Of a stretch of 64,000 bases of DNA, positions 39,543 to 48,640 are shown piece by piece (within the stretch, counting starts at the first letter, position 1; the number at the start of each line of letters is the position of its first letter). Under the pieces are notes generated by a model, which saw nothing but the letters and a program-made list of their open reading frames with translations, was not told the DNA's origin and made no database searches. The translations under genes and the position numbers were made by a program. The DNA comes from an uncultured Roseivirga sp. (GTDB lineage Bacteria > Bacteroidota > Bacteroidia > Cytophagales > Cyclobacteriaceae): positions 310,001-374,000 of the forward strand of contig CANLOY010000005.1 of assembly GCA_947493005.1 (NCBI GenBank), written 5' to 3'.

Positions 39543-40781
39543 ATGATAGCATTTGATAGTTTTGTTTTAGAGAATGGATTGAAAGTGTTGGTTCATGAAG
39601 ACCATACTTCTCCTGTAGCTGTGGTCAACCTCCTTTATAAGGTGGGGGCCAGAGACGAGCAACCTGAAAAAACGGGTTTTGCTCACCTGTTCGAACACCT
39701 CATGTTCGGTGGATCTAAAAACATAGACTCTTTTGATGAGCCTTTGCAGTTTGTAGGCGGAGATAATAATGCTTTCACGTCCAACGATATTACTAACTAT
39801 TATATAACACTACCCTCGGCAAATATTGAGACAGCCTTTTGGCTGGAATCTGATCGGATGTTGAGTTTGTCTTTTGACCCTAAAGTGCTTGAAGTACAAA
39901 GATCTGTTGTGATAGAAGAATTTAAGCAAAGGTATCTCAATCAACCATATGGAGATGTATGGCTTAAACTAAGGCCATTAGCTTACAAAGATCACCCTTA
40001 TAAATGGCCAACGATAGGTGAAAAAATAGCACATATTGAAGAGGCCACTATGGAAGATGTTAAAAGCTTCTTTTATAAGTATTACCTCCCGAATAATGCT
40101 GTGTTGGTAGTTGCTGGAGATATAACTCTGGATCAGGTAAAAGAACTTTCTAACAAATGGTTTGGACCAATTCCGTCAGGTAAAGTAACAGAAAGAAAAC
40201 TTCCAATAGAACCGGAGCAAGAAGAGTACAGGCTGCTGGAGGTGGAAGAAAACGTACCTGTTGATGCACTATATATGACTTTTCATATGTCGGGCAGAAA
40301 GGATGCTGAATATTATACTGAAGACCTTCTCAGTGATGTGCTGGGTAGAGGAAAATCGAGTAGACTTTATAAAAAGCTGGTTGAAGAAAATCAGGTGTTT
40401 AATTCTTTGAGCGCTTACGTAATGGGATCAATTGATCCAGGATTATTGGTTATTCAAGGTAAGTTGAATGACAGCTATGAACTTGAGGCTGCAGAGAAAA
40501 TGGTCTGGTTAGTAATTGAAGAGTTTAAATCAAATGGCCTTAATGAGGCGGAGCTCCGAAAAGTAAAAAACAAAGCTGAGTCTACTTTGGTTTTTTCTGA
40601 AATGGAGTTGTTAAACCGCGCTATGAATCTTGCTTATGCAGAAATGTTGGGCGATGCTAATTTGGTTAATGCTGAAGTTGAAAAAGTGAGGTCAGTTGAT
40701 ATTGAAGATATAATGAATGCGGCTAACAGAATACTTGTTAGAGAAAATGCTTCGGTCTTAAGGTATAAATCGAAAAAGTAG
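39543..40781 (+). CDS. M16-family zinc metallopeptidase
   Basis: I choose the ATG at 39543 (412 residues) rather than the GTG codon just before it. The single M16 unit has the inverted zinc motif HLFEH (His48, Glu51, His52) and a distal Glu region (VVIEEFKQRY). The M16_C domain (VVAGDITLDQVKELSNKWFG) and C-terminal LLSDVLGRGKSSRLYKKLVEE follow. There is no signal peptide, so it is cytoplasmic or non-classically exported; members cleave peptides or process presequence-like substrates. It is 4 bases upstream of ispF in a plus-strand operon. Confidence 0.93.
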   Translation: MIAFDSFVLENGLKVLVHEDHTSPVAVVNLLYKVGARDEQPEKTGFAHLFEHLMFGGSKNIDSFDEPLQFVGGDNNAFTSNDITNYYITLPSANIETAFWLESDRMLSLSFDPKVLEVQRSVVIEEFKQRYLNQPYGDVWLKLRPLAYKDHPYKWPTIGEKIAHIEEATMEDVKSFFYKYYLPNNAVLVVAGDITLDQVKELSNKWFGPIPSGKVTERKLPIEPEQEEYRLLEVEENVPVDALYMTFHMSGRKDAEYYTEDLLSDVLGRGKSSRLYKKLVEENQVFNSLSAYVMGSIDPGLLVIQGKLNDSYELEAAEKMVWLVIEEFKSNGLNEAELRKVKNKAESTLVFSEMELLNRAMNLAYAEMLGDANLVNAEVEKVRSVDIEDIMNAANRILVRENASVLRYKSKK

Positions 40782-40785
40782 TAGA

Positions 40786-41265
40786 ATGAAAATAAGAGTT
40801 GGCTTTGGGTATGATGTACATCAGTTGGCAGAAGGTGAGGAATTCTGGCTAGGAGGAATAGAAATACCCCATACGCATGGAGCAGTGGGGCACTCTGATG
40901 CTGATGTACTGATTCATGTAATTTGTGATGCGCTTTTGGGGGCTGCCAACATGAGGGATATAGGTTATCATTTCTCAGATCAGGATCCTAAGTTCAAGGG
41001 TATCGACAGCAAGATACTTTTGAAAGAAGTGATGGCGCTAATTCGCTCGAAAGGCTATGAAGTCGGAAATATTGATTCCACTATCTGTCTTCAAGCACCA
41101 AAAGTAAACCCTCATATCCCAGCTATGAAATCATGCCTGAGTGAAGTAATGAGTATTGATGAGGAGGATATTTCAATAAAAGCAACTACAACCGAGAAAC
41201 TTGGCTTTGTGGGTAAGAAAGAAGGAGTTGCTGCGTATGCCACAGTACTCATTCAGAAAGGATGA
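40786..41265 (+). CDS. ispF: 2-C-methyl-D-erythritol 2,4-cyclodiphosphate synthase
   Basis: This 159-residue protein has the zinc site GYDVHQLAEG (Asp8, His10), the second metal His in GHSDADVLIHVICDALLG, and the C-terminal TTTEKLGFVGKKEGVAA. It makes the cyclic diphosphate of the MEP isoprenoid pathway as a homotrimer. The stop overlaps mnmD by four bases (ATGA). Confidence 0.97.
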   Translation: MKIRVGFGYDVHQLAEGEEFWLGGIEIPHTHGAVGHSDADVLIHVICDALLGAANMRDIGYHFSDQDPKFKGIDSKILLKEVMALIRSKGYEVGNIDSTICLQAPKVNPHIPAMKSCLSEVMSIDEEDISIKATTTEKLGFVGKKEGVAAYATVLIQKG

Positions 41266-41936
41266 CATCTTTAAAAATTATACAAACTGAAGATGGTTCA
41301 CAGTCTCTTTATAATGCTGAACTCAACGAAACTTACCACTCTTTTCATGGTGCATTAACTGAATCTAAACATGTGTTCATTGAACATGGGTTGAATTATT
41401 TACACCGACAAAGAAAGAAGCATATAAGGATATTAGAAGTAGGTTTTGGAACCGGGCTTAATGCACTTCTTACGCAAGTTGAGTCTTTAAAACAGGATTC
41501 TTCTAAAATTGAATATGTAACACTTGAGCCATTCCCCATTGATCAAAGTGTACTAGCAGAGTTGAAGTATGCTGAGCTAATAGATGGAATTACACGAGAT
41601 GATTTTATTGCATTACATAGCTTAGAATGGGAAAAAGAGCACACCATTAATCCCAGATTTAGTTTTTTGAAATGTCAGACTCAGTTACAGGGATTCCAAT
41701 CCGAGAAAAAATTCGATCTTATCTATTATGATGCTTTTGCTCCAAGCAAACAATCAGAGATGTGGACTTTTGAGTTGTTAAAACGTGTTGCCTCGTTAAT
41801 GAATAGTTCAGGAGTATTGGTGACTTATTGTGCCAAAGGACAATTCAAAAGAGATCTTTCCCAATTGAATATGCAAGTAGAGACTTTGCCTGGCCCCCCA
41901 GGTAAAAAAGAGATGGTGAGAGGAGTTTCTATATAG
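41262..41936 (+). CDS. mnmD: tRNA (5-methylaminomethyl-2-thiouridine) methyltransferase, MnmD type
   Basis: This 224-residue protein is the stand-alone MnmC2/DUF752 methyltransferase: SAM motif LEVGFGTGLNALLT, the acidic IEYVTLEPFP, and the signature LIYYDAFAPSKQSEMWT, ending PGPPGKKEMVRG. It completes mnm5s2U34 in tRNA wobble positions. It lacks the FAD-dependent MnmC1 oxidase domain of the E. coli fusion, so it is a one-domain enzyme. It is the last gene of the M16-ispF-mnmD run. Confidence 0.9.
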   Translation: MTSLKIIQTEDGSQSLYNAELNETYHSFHGALTESKHVFIEHGLNYLHRQRKKHIRILEVGFGTGLNALLTQVESLKQDSSKIEYVTLEPFPIDQSVLAELKYAELIDGITRDDFIALHSLEWEKEHTINPRFSFLKCQTQLQGFQSEKKFDLIYYDAFAPSKQSEMWTFELLKRVASLMNSSGVLVTYCAKGQFKRDLSQLNMQVETLPGPPGKKEMVRGVSI

Positions 41937-42188
41937 GTTAAAATTAACCTTCAATATTGCTGTTCCTTTTTGGATGGACGGTAGTTATATCTTAATCAAG
42001 GAGTGAAATAAAATTTATACCTGTTACCACAACGACAATTTAAGAGAGAAGTTTTATTAGTTGTGGTAGCTGATTTAGGACTTTGTTGGTTTGTTAACTT
42101 GTTGAAAACCAGTCATAAGTATTCTTAATTTTTTCTACGAGAGATTATTAATAAGGTTTCTTTTTTTAAGGGTCTTCAATATAAATTG

Positions 42189-42196
42189 TATATTTC
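42189..42196 (+). promoter_or_regulatory. Weak -7-like element before the lipoprotein-propeller operon
   Basis: TATATTTC, one base off TAnnTTTG, 18 bases before the ATG at 42215. No clear -33 element. Confidence 0.3.
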
Positions 42197-42214
42197 GCTA
42201 CTAACTAATTTAGG

Positions 42215-42625
42215 ATGAACGATCAATTGCTTAAAACGCTGAGACACTTCTTTTCAGCACTTGTTATTACTGTTTTGTTTGTAGGCTGTTCTGCCTCAAA
42301 AAATACTACTAATTATTCTACAAATTCCGATGGAGTCATTGAAGCTCATGCTTCAAATATTAATAAGGATGTAGTTAGATTAAAGGGTAAACTACTTTCC
42401 AGAGGTAAAAAGGTAGGAGATAGGTGGCAATATGATTTTAAAGTCTTAGAGGTTATCAATTATGGGGCAACTTTTGCCTCAGTTGAACCCAAAGTAGGAG
42501 AGGAAGTTTTGCTAGTCTCTCCAGGTCAGGTCAGATTCAAAAAGAACAACGAGGTCATATTAGATGCACTTACCCCAATTAATCGTGATGGGGATAAGCT
42601 GACAATTAGCATGATTACCGAATAA
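42215..42625 (+). CDS. Hypothetical lipoprotein
   Basis: This 136-residue protein has a lipoprotein signal (VLFVGCSASKN, Cys25) and a C-terminal small beta domain (RLKGKLLSRGKKVGDRWQYDFKVLEVINYG...PKVGEEVLLVSPG) of OB- or SH3-like appearance. I do not recognise a named family. It is followed after 9 bases by a 1239-residue T9SS protein, so the two are co-transcribed and may work together at the outer membrane. Confidence 0.65.
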   Translation: MNDQLLKTLRHFFSALVITVLFVGCSASKNTTNYSTNSDGVIEAHASNINKDVVRLKGKLLSRGKKVGDRWQYDFKVLEVINYGATFASVEPKVGEEVLLVSPGQVRFKKNNEVILDALTPINRDGDKLTISMITE

Positions 42626-42634
42626 CACCATACT

Positions 42635-45600
42635 ATGAAAAGAAAAATATCAATTGCATCAATTTTATGTGTTTGTGTATTGGGTTACTTGTACTTCGAG
42701 AACACAAGCAATTTAGAGTCTCCATACCTTGTTTCTCAAGATTACAAAGCACCAAGCGTTGATAGCTATGAATTTGTTGAATCTGATGATAATGACTCTG
42801 AAACCGAAAACCCTATAGACAGACTTGAGTTTGAAATAGGTCAATTAGCAGACCCGACTACTGGTAAGATTCCAAGAGGAATAAGAGAAAGAGAAATTGC
42901 CTTTGCAGAAAGCTCATTGAATAGATCAGTTAATGTACAACCAAGTAGTGTTGCTGGTTCTGATGTTGGCTCTGCCGCAGCTGGAACTGCAGAAGCACAA
43001 CCATTTAGAAATGTAGGGCCATTCAATGTTGGTGGACGAACCAGGGCAGTTGGTATAGATAAAGATGATGAAAACATTATTCTAGCAGGTGGCATAGCAG
43101 GTGGCGTATGGAAAACGACCAACCAGGGCACTTCATGGACCAGAACCACAGGTTTGCAACAGCATCCGGCTGTATCTGATATAGTTCAGGACAGAAGAAC
43201 GGGAAAAACGGATGAATGGTATTACTCTACTGGCGAGCGAAGAGGTAATTCTGCCTCTGCTTCAGGTGCATTTTATCAGGGAAATGGTATTTATAAATCT
43301 ACAGATAATGGTGATAGCTGGTCTCTGATAGCAACCACTGCAGTAAATGGAACCTCTGGTACAGATGTAATTACCTCAGGTGATGATTTCACCCTGATTG
43401 ATGAATTGGCAATTGACTATTCCAATGCAAGTGGTACCGAAATTTATGCTGCTGGTTCTAGTCAGATTATAAAAAGTACCGATGGTTTTGCCACTTTCAA
43501 TGTGGTGCTTGGCGATCAAAATACTGGCGGTAATATGTGTGATGTTGTGATCACCTCTGCTGGTAAAGTATTCGCCACTATTGGCAATTCGAGTTTCAAT
43601 GGAGGAAATGCAGAAGATGGTGTTTTTATGTCGGATGATGGTGAAAACTGGACAAATATTGATCCTCCTGGTTTAAACGGAACCAACTCTAGATTGGAGT
43701 TGGGAATTGATCCATCAGATGAAAATTTAGTTTATTTAGCAGGTAATAGTCAGCTATTCGTATTTAATGATCTAAACGATACTTGGACAGATCTTTCGGC
43801 TAATATAGATGCCTCTTCTGATACGGGAGAAGGCCATGCAACTCAAGGAGGGTATGACCTTTATGTTGCAGTTCACCCATCAAATGATCAGCTAATTTAT
43901 CTTGGAGGTACAAATATTATAAGATCCTCAAATGGCTTTGGTACTTCTGCTACAAACAAACAAATAGGTGGATATCGAGAAGATGGAAATTCAAATAGCT
44001 TTCCTCAGTATCCAAACCACCATCCTGATCAGCATGCTGGAGTGTTTTTTGACTCTGATCCTAATAAAATGCTAACAGCTAGTGATGGAGGAATTCACAT
44101 GACTAATGACAATACTGTGGCTGGTAGTTCAACTTCTACTGTTTCTGTAGTGTGGCAATCATTGAATAATGGATATTTGACAACTCAATTCTACCATGCT
44201 GACATCCATAACTATAATATTGGCGACCCTCAGGTAGTTGGTGGTATGCAGGATAATAGCACTTTTGCCAGGTTTACTGAGGGAGACCAGGATGCATGGC
44301 AAGATGTTTTCGGAGGAGATGGTTCGTTTGCTGCAATTACATATAATTCATTATATGCCTCATTACAAAGAGGTGTCTTGAGACGATATCAATTGGATAA
44401 TAGCAATCAATATCAAAACCAAGGAACAATTACTCCATCAAGTGACGATGATGATTTTCTGTTTATTAATCCTTATAACTACAACCCGGTTAACCAAGAT
44501 CAGTTATTTGTAGCCGGGAGGGGAAAGCTTTTCGTAGCTAACGACATTAGAACTAACCCAAGAGCTGGAGATTGGATAGAACTTTCTGGCCCCGCTACAT
44601 TGGTAAATCAGTTTATATCTGCCATTACACCGTCAACTGATCCTGAAGGAGTTTTGTATTTCGGAACTAGAACAGGGGGACTCTATAAAATTGCTGATAC
44701 AAAGAATATTGATGCCAATACAGAGATAATTACCTTGAATAGAGGCAACATGCCTAATGGAAACGTAGTTGGAATTGCTGTCGATCCTAAGGATGCAGAC
44801 AGAGTATTTGTAGCCTTCTCTAACTACAATATAGTGAGCATATGGATGTCTAGCGATGGAGGAGATAACTGGTCTTCAATTTCTGGTAATCTGGAGGAGA
44901 ATGCGGATGGATCTGGAGCTGGTCCTTCTATTAGATCTATAGAAGTAATGCCTGATGGTAACGGTGGTTACTATTATTTTGCAGGCACGTCTGTTGGGCT
45001 CTTTATGACTACAGAGTTAAAAGGTGACCAAACGGTATGGGAACAGCAAGGAGTTAATACTATCGGAAATATTGTGGTTTCAAACATCCGTGTAAGACCA
45101 GTAGAAGGTTTGGTAATGATCAGTACACATGGTAATGGAGTGTTTATTGGTGGATATGATGTAGGTGTTAATGCTCACATCAACTATTCATTCCAAAATA
45201 ATGGTACGCAAGTAGTAATGAGAGGCAATGTTTCTTTTGACACTAACAAACCACTTGGCTATCGCTGGTTAAAGAATGGGCAGATTATTGACGGAGAAAA
45301 CACGGATGAACTGACTGTTACAGATGGAGGTTCTTACCAACTACAATTATTTACCTCACAAGAAACGAGTGGTTTGTCTAATACAGTCGTGTTAGGTCTT
45401 GATGGAACAGGGCCGGACGTATCCACAATAACTCGCTTGAATCCAACAGATGAGAATACAAGTAATACATCCGTACAATTCAGAGTTACGTTTTCAGAGA
45501 CTGTTAAGAGTGTTGATGCTGCAGACTTTCAGACTACGGGCACTGCAAGTGGTGTGATTGGAGCTGTAACGGAAAGCACAGTAGGAACTGTATTTGATGT

Positions 45601-46354
45601 TACTGTAAATAGTATCGGGGGATCGGGTCAACTAGGTCTTGGAGTGGCTTCAGGAACTGACATTACTGATGAAGCAGATAATGCATTTAGCGGAACCATT
45701 CTATCTCAAGAGACTTACAACATCACGGATAACACTGCACCTGGTGCTGCAATCACCAGAGGTACACCTAATACAGAAGTTACTAATCAGAATGAGGTAA
45801 CATTTACTGTAACTTTTACAGAGGCAGTTAACAATGTTGATGCTAGTGACTTTGCCGTAGCAGCAGGTTCTGCGACATCTACTTTAGGTACTGTTACAGA
45901 AACATCACCTGGAGTTTACAGCGTGGTTGTAACAGATATCACAGAAGATGGAACTGTTGGTTTAGACTTTGTTGCCGGACAAGATATTCAAGACAAAGCA
46001 GGTAATGCTTTCGATGGAACTACTTCTAGTGACGAGACTTATACAATACAGAACGTGGTTACGTCTATTGATGATCCACTGCTAAGAAATGTACAGAGTA
46101 TAATTGTTGACGCTAATCCTTCGAACGGAGTGTTTAACCTTGCTTTCCCAAATAGTTTCATTGGTGATTTCGAAATGCAAGTTGTAGATCGTCAAGGAAA
46201 GAACATGGTTGTGAAGTCAATAGCGGGTTACAATAGTGGAGATCAGGTTGAGCTAGATTTAACAAATTCTCCTGATGGCCTTTATATATTGAAAGCTTCT
46301 AATGGAGCAGTAAAGGCATCTATAAAGCTTCTCAAAGTCAGTGGCTCCAGATAA
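42635..46354 (+). CDS. Giant surface protein: sortilin-like beta-propeller, Ig-like repeats, T9SS sorting domain
   Basis: This 1239-residue protein has an N-terminal signal segment (ISIASILCVCVLGYLYF), then a propeller with BNR/sortilin-type blades (VGGRTRAVGIDKDDENIILAG, GIYKSTDNGDSWSLI, WMSSDGGDNWSSISGN) over about 130-850. An Ig-like domain spans about 853-925 (GYRWLKNGQIIDG). Two repeats of about 110 residues follow (FRVTFSETVKSVDAADF and FTVTFTEAVNNVDASDF), of the Ig-like type found in many surface proteins. The T9SS type A domain runs from about 1155 (VDANPSNGVFNLAF) to the end. Likely exported and surface-attached; ligand or enzymatic activity unknown. Confidence 0.88.
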   Translation: MKRKISIASILCVCVLGYLYFENTSNLESPYLVSQDYKAPSVDSYEFVESDDNDSETENPIDRLEFEIGQLADPTTGKIPRGIREREIAFAESSLNRSVNVQPSSVAGSDVGSAAAGTAEAQPFRNVGPFNVGGRTRAVGIDKDDENIILAGGIAGGVWKTTNQGTSWTRTTGLQQHPAVSDIVQDRRTGKTDEWYYSTGERRGNSASASGAFYQGNGIYKSTDNGDSWSLIATTAVNGTSGTDVITSGDDFTLIDELAIDYSNASGTEIYAAGSSQIIKSTDGFATFNVVLGDQNTGGNMCDVVITSAGKVFATIGNSSFNGGNAEDGVFMSDDGENWTNIDPPGLNGTNSRLELGIDPSDENLVYLAGNSQLFVFNDLNDTWTDLSANIDASSDTGEGHATQGGYDLYVAVHPSNDQLIYLGGTNIIRSSNGFGTSATNKQIGGYREDGNSNSFPQYPNHHPDQHAGVFFDSDPNKMLTASDGGIHMTNDNTVAGSSTSTVSVVWQSLNNGYLTTQFYHADIHNYNIGDPQVVGGMQDNSTFARFTEGDQDAWQDVFGGDGSFAAITYNSLYASLQRGVLRRYQLDNSNQYQNQGTITPSSDDDDFLFINPYNYNPVNQDQLFVAGRGKLFVANDIRTNPRAGDWIELSGPATLVNQFISAITPSTDPEGVLYFGTRTGGLYKIADTKNIDANTEIITLNRGNMPNGNVVGIAVDPKDADRVFVAFSNYNIVSIWMSSDGGDNWSSISGNLEENADGSGAGPSIRSIEVMPDGNGGYYYFAGTSVGLFMTTELKGDQTVWEQQGVNTIGNIVVSNIRVRPVEGLVMISTHGNGVFIGGYDVGVNAHINYSFQNNGTQVVMRGNVSFDTNKPLGYRWLKNGQIIDGENTDELTVTDGGSYQLQLFTSQETSGLSNTVVLGLDGTGPDVSTITRLNPTDENTSNTSVQFRVTFSETVKSVDAADFQTTGTASGVIGAVTESTVGTVFDVTVNSIGGSGQLGLGVASGTDITDEADNAFSGTILSQETYNITDNTAPGAAITRGTPNTEVTNQNEVTFTVTFTEAVNNVDASDFAVAAGSATSTLGTVTETSPGVYSVVVTDITEDGTVGLDFVAGQDIQDKAGNAFDGTTSSDETYTIQNVVTSIDDPLLRNVQSIIVDANPSNGVFNLAFPNSFIGDFEMQVVDRQGKNMVVKSIAGYNSGDQVELDLTNSPDGLYILKASNGAVKASIKLLKVSGSR

Positions 46355-46378
46355 AGAAAACTATTTGCTTTAAAGTTT

Positions 46379-46413
46379 AAAACGTCATTCTCAGTTTATG
46401 GGAATGACGTTTT
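46379..46413. terminator. Terminator of the giant surface-protein gene
   Basis: AAAACGTCATTC (46379-46390), 11-base loop, GAATGACGTTTT (46402-46413) plus T-run: a perfect 12-bp stem lying 25 bases after the stop. It directly abuts the stop of the convergent cyclo-ligase gene at 46414 and may act for both. Confidence 0.85.
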
Positions 46414-46995
46414 TTATTTGAGTTTATCAATACCGAGGTGCGAAATGCAATAATCAATTTTCACATCGTAAGCGTTAGTATAATCTATGTTGTCGAGAGG
46501 AGGGGTAATAGCCACTCCTACTTTTAAACAGTCTTCACGTGTTTCACTCAAAAACCTGTCATACAAACCCGCTCCATAGCCTATTCTGTTTCCCAACGTG
46601 TCAAAACTAATCAGTGGAACAAATACTATATCGAAAAGAGAAGGGCTTGCCTTAACTCCACTACTGGGTTCTGGAATGCCAAATTTGCTAACCACAATGT
46701 GATCTTCGTTATCAGTTTTGTAATGTATTAACTGTTTCCGTTTAAAGTGTGTTTTTGAGAGGTATACATTCTTTTTAGCATGAAGTAAGTATCTGAAGAT
46801 AGGCCATGTATCTGGTTCAACATGTCTCTGGATTGATAAGAATATATGAAAGTGATAGGCCGCTTTATTTTCTTGAATGAACTGAGTCACATGCTGAAAC
46901 AATAAGTCGTTACGCTTTTGAAACTCTACTGAACTAAGTGTTTTCCTTTTTTCAAGAAATAGGGCTCTCAGGACTTCTTTATTCATGTGCTTCAA
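46414..46995 (-). CDS. 5-formyltetrahydrofolate cyclo-ligase
   Basis: This 193-residue protein has the family layout: an N-terminal basic helix (RALFLEKRKTLSS), the FLSIQRHVEPDTWPI segment and the signature GNRIGYGAGLYDRFLS. It converts 5-formyl-THF to methenyl-THF using ATP (one-carbon metabolism). Its N-terminus overlaps the end of bshC by 17 bases; a downstream Met (MNKEVLR) could be the true start and would reduce the overlap to 8 bases. Confidence 0.92.
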   Translation of the reverse strand: MKHMNKEVLRALFLEKRKTLSSVEFQKRNDLLFQHVTQFIQENKAAYHFHIFLSIQRHVEPDTWPIFRYLLHAKKNVYLSKTHFKRKQLIHYKTDNEDHIVVSKFGIPEPSSGVKASPSLFDIVFVPLISFDTLGNRIGYGAGLYDRFLSETREDCLKVGVAITPPLDNIDYTNAYDVKIDYCISHLGIDKLK

Positions 46996-48565
46996 TCAAA
47001 TGAAAACGATAATCGAATGGATCGAACGATTTCATACATGAATCTATGAATTTATTATTGCTCAGGTAGAAATTGAGGAAATTGTCTTTCCTTTCCTGAG
47101 GAGTTCCACCCGGAAAGAGGGCTTCTTTGAGGGAATAAATTCTATTGACAAGCACTTCCTGATTCCTTCGTTCTGCTTTGAGAATCTTGTTTTCGATTTT
47201 TTCCAGGTTCTTTTCAGATTTTCTTAACTCAGCAAGTACTAGCTTGTCTAACCCTTTATCAATCTCAATAGCCTGATCGTATGCTTCCTTGAACAGTGAC
47301 TTAAGCCTTTGTTTCTGTTCATTTAAATCCAGCTTGTAAGTAGTGTTTTCTATTACCTTTTCCTTCACCAGCTCATTTTCGTCCTTGAAGATATCCTCAA
47401 AAGCCAATCCTGATTTTTTGAACTTTTTGAGCAAGCTGGTAGTCAGAACTCCCGCAAAGTTTCTTGGCATTAAGAGTGGAAAACATGTTTCGAAATGATC
47501 GAACACATCTTTTAACTGAAGCCAGTATACGAGTTCAGATGGCCCACCCACATAAGCTAAATTTGGGAGTAGGAATTCCTGATACAAAGGCCTTAGAACT
47601 ACATTGGGACTAAACCTTTCAGGAAACTCTTTAATCTCCTGCTCCATTTCTTCTGAAGTAAATGAAATGTCAGTATCCAGAACTTCATAGTTTTCCGTAT
47701 TCTTTACTATTCTGGAACGGATGTCTGATTTCAGGTAGAAGAAATTGATTTCTCTTGGATGAACTTGTGTTTTATAGCCCGATGAACCCAACTCATCAGT
47801 AGTCTCAACTACTTTCTGCTCTGAAATATGGTCAAAGATATCAGCCTCTATCACTGGAGTGAAAAGTGACTTTAAATCTTTGTCGTCAGCATCAATAACT
47901 ACAAGGCCATATTGGCCAAAAAGTGAGTTCATATAGAACTGGACTGCAGAAGCCAGGTTTTCTTGCTTAAGGTAGGCGTTTGAAAAAAAGTCTGGTAAAC
48001 CTGCTATCTCGTCAAAAATGTGATTTATGGACTTAGAGCTAAATCTACCAACGGCTCCTTTTTGATCTGTTTTCCAAGTGAACTCCTTACCATTGAATCT
48101 GAAGTGATCAATTTCCTCAAAGTCATGATCTTCACTAGCCATCCAGTAAACAGGAACAAAATTGCAATCAGGTCTGAGTTTCTTTAACTCTTCACAGGCT
48201 CTTATTACCGATACAATTTTGTATATGACATAAAGAGGGCCAGTGAAAATGTTCAATTGATGGCCCGTAGTAATTGTGTATGTGTTTTCTGACTCTAGCG
48301 AGTCAATGTTCTGCTTCGTTTGTTCTGAGGCCTCAATGTTAACATATTGTCTTTCTAGAACCTTTGTTAACACTTTGCGATGTGCTGAAGGAAAATCCCT
48401 TTTATCGATTTGAGATAGAAGGTTTTCACTTGTTGGAAGACCGTTGTGAAACTTATCGAGAATAGGAGTGCCTGAAATATAGTCGAGGAAAAACTTAGAA
48501 AAGCTGTTAGTCTTTTCAAATGGTATTTTTGTTAGTAAACAGTCTGCTTTTTCTAAGGTGTCCAT
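46979..48565 (-). CDS. bshC: Bacillithiol biosynthesis cysteine-adding enzyme BshC
   Basis: This 528-residue protein has the BshC pattern: TITTGHQLNIFTGPLYVIYKI near the N-terminus (nucleotidyl-binding GHQ-type motif), VPVYWMASEDHDFEEIDHF, FPLLMPRNFAGVLT and the long coiled-coil insertion (about 390-480). The enzyme joins Cys to GlcN-malate in the last step of bacillithiol synthesis. Bacteroidota use bacillithiol instead of glutathione. It overlaps the cyclo-ligase gene. With ytxJ in this window it indicates a working bacillithiol system. Confidence 0.95.
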   Translation of the reverse strand: MDTLEKADCLLTKIPFEKTNSFSKFFLDYISGTPILDKFHNGLPTSENLLSQIDKRDFPSAHRKVLTKVLERQYVNIEASEQTKQNIDSLESENTYTITTGHQLNIFTGPLYVIYKIVSVIRACEELKKLRPDCNFVPVYWMASEDHDFEEIDHFRFNGKEFTWKTDQKGAVGRFSSKSINHIFDEIAGLPDFFSNAYLKQENLASAVQFYMNSLFGQYGLVVIDADDKDLKSLFTPVIEADIFDHISEQKVVETTDELGSSGYKTQVHPREINFFYLKSDIRSRIVKNTENYEVLDTDISFTSEEMEQEIKEFPERFSPNVVLRPLYQEFLLPNLAYVGGPSELVYWLQLKDVFDHFETCFPLLMPRNFAGVLTTSLLKKFKKSGLAFEDIFKDENELVKEKVIENTTYKLDLNEQKQRLKSLFKEAYDQAIEIDKGLDKLVLAELRKSEKNLEKIENKILKAERRNQEVLVNRIYSLKEALFPGGTPQERKDNFLNFYLSNNKFIDSCMKSFDPFDYRFHLIEAHE

Positions 48566-48640
48566 ATGTTGATTTAATCAGCTTTGGTAGAAAAGAGAGA
48601 ATAGGTAACTCTTTTTGACCAGAAATTTTGACAACAATAA

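Noticed and set aside
41936-41949. Palindrome GGTTAA-AA-TTAACC after mnmD
   Set aside because: Only six pairs, AT-rich, with no T-run; it could arise by chance and no function is indicated.
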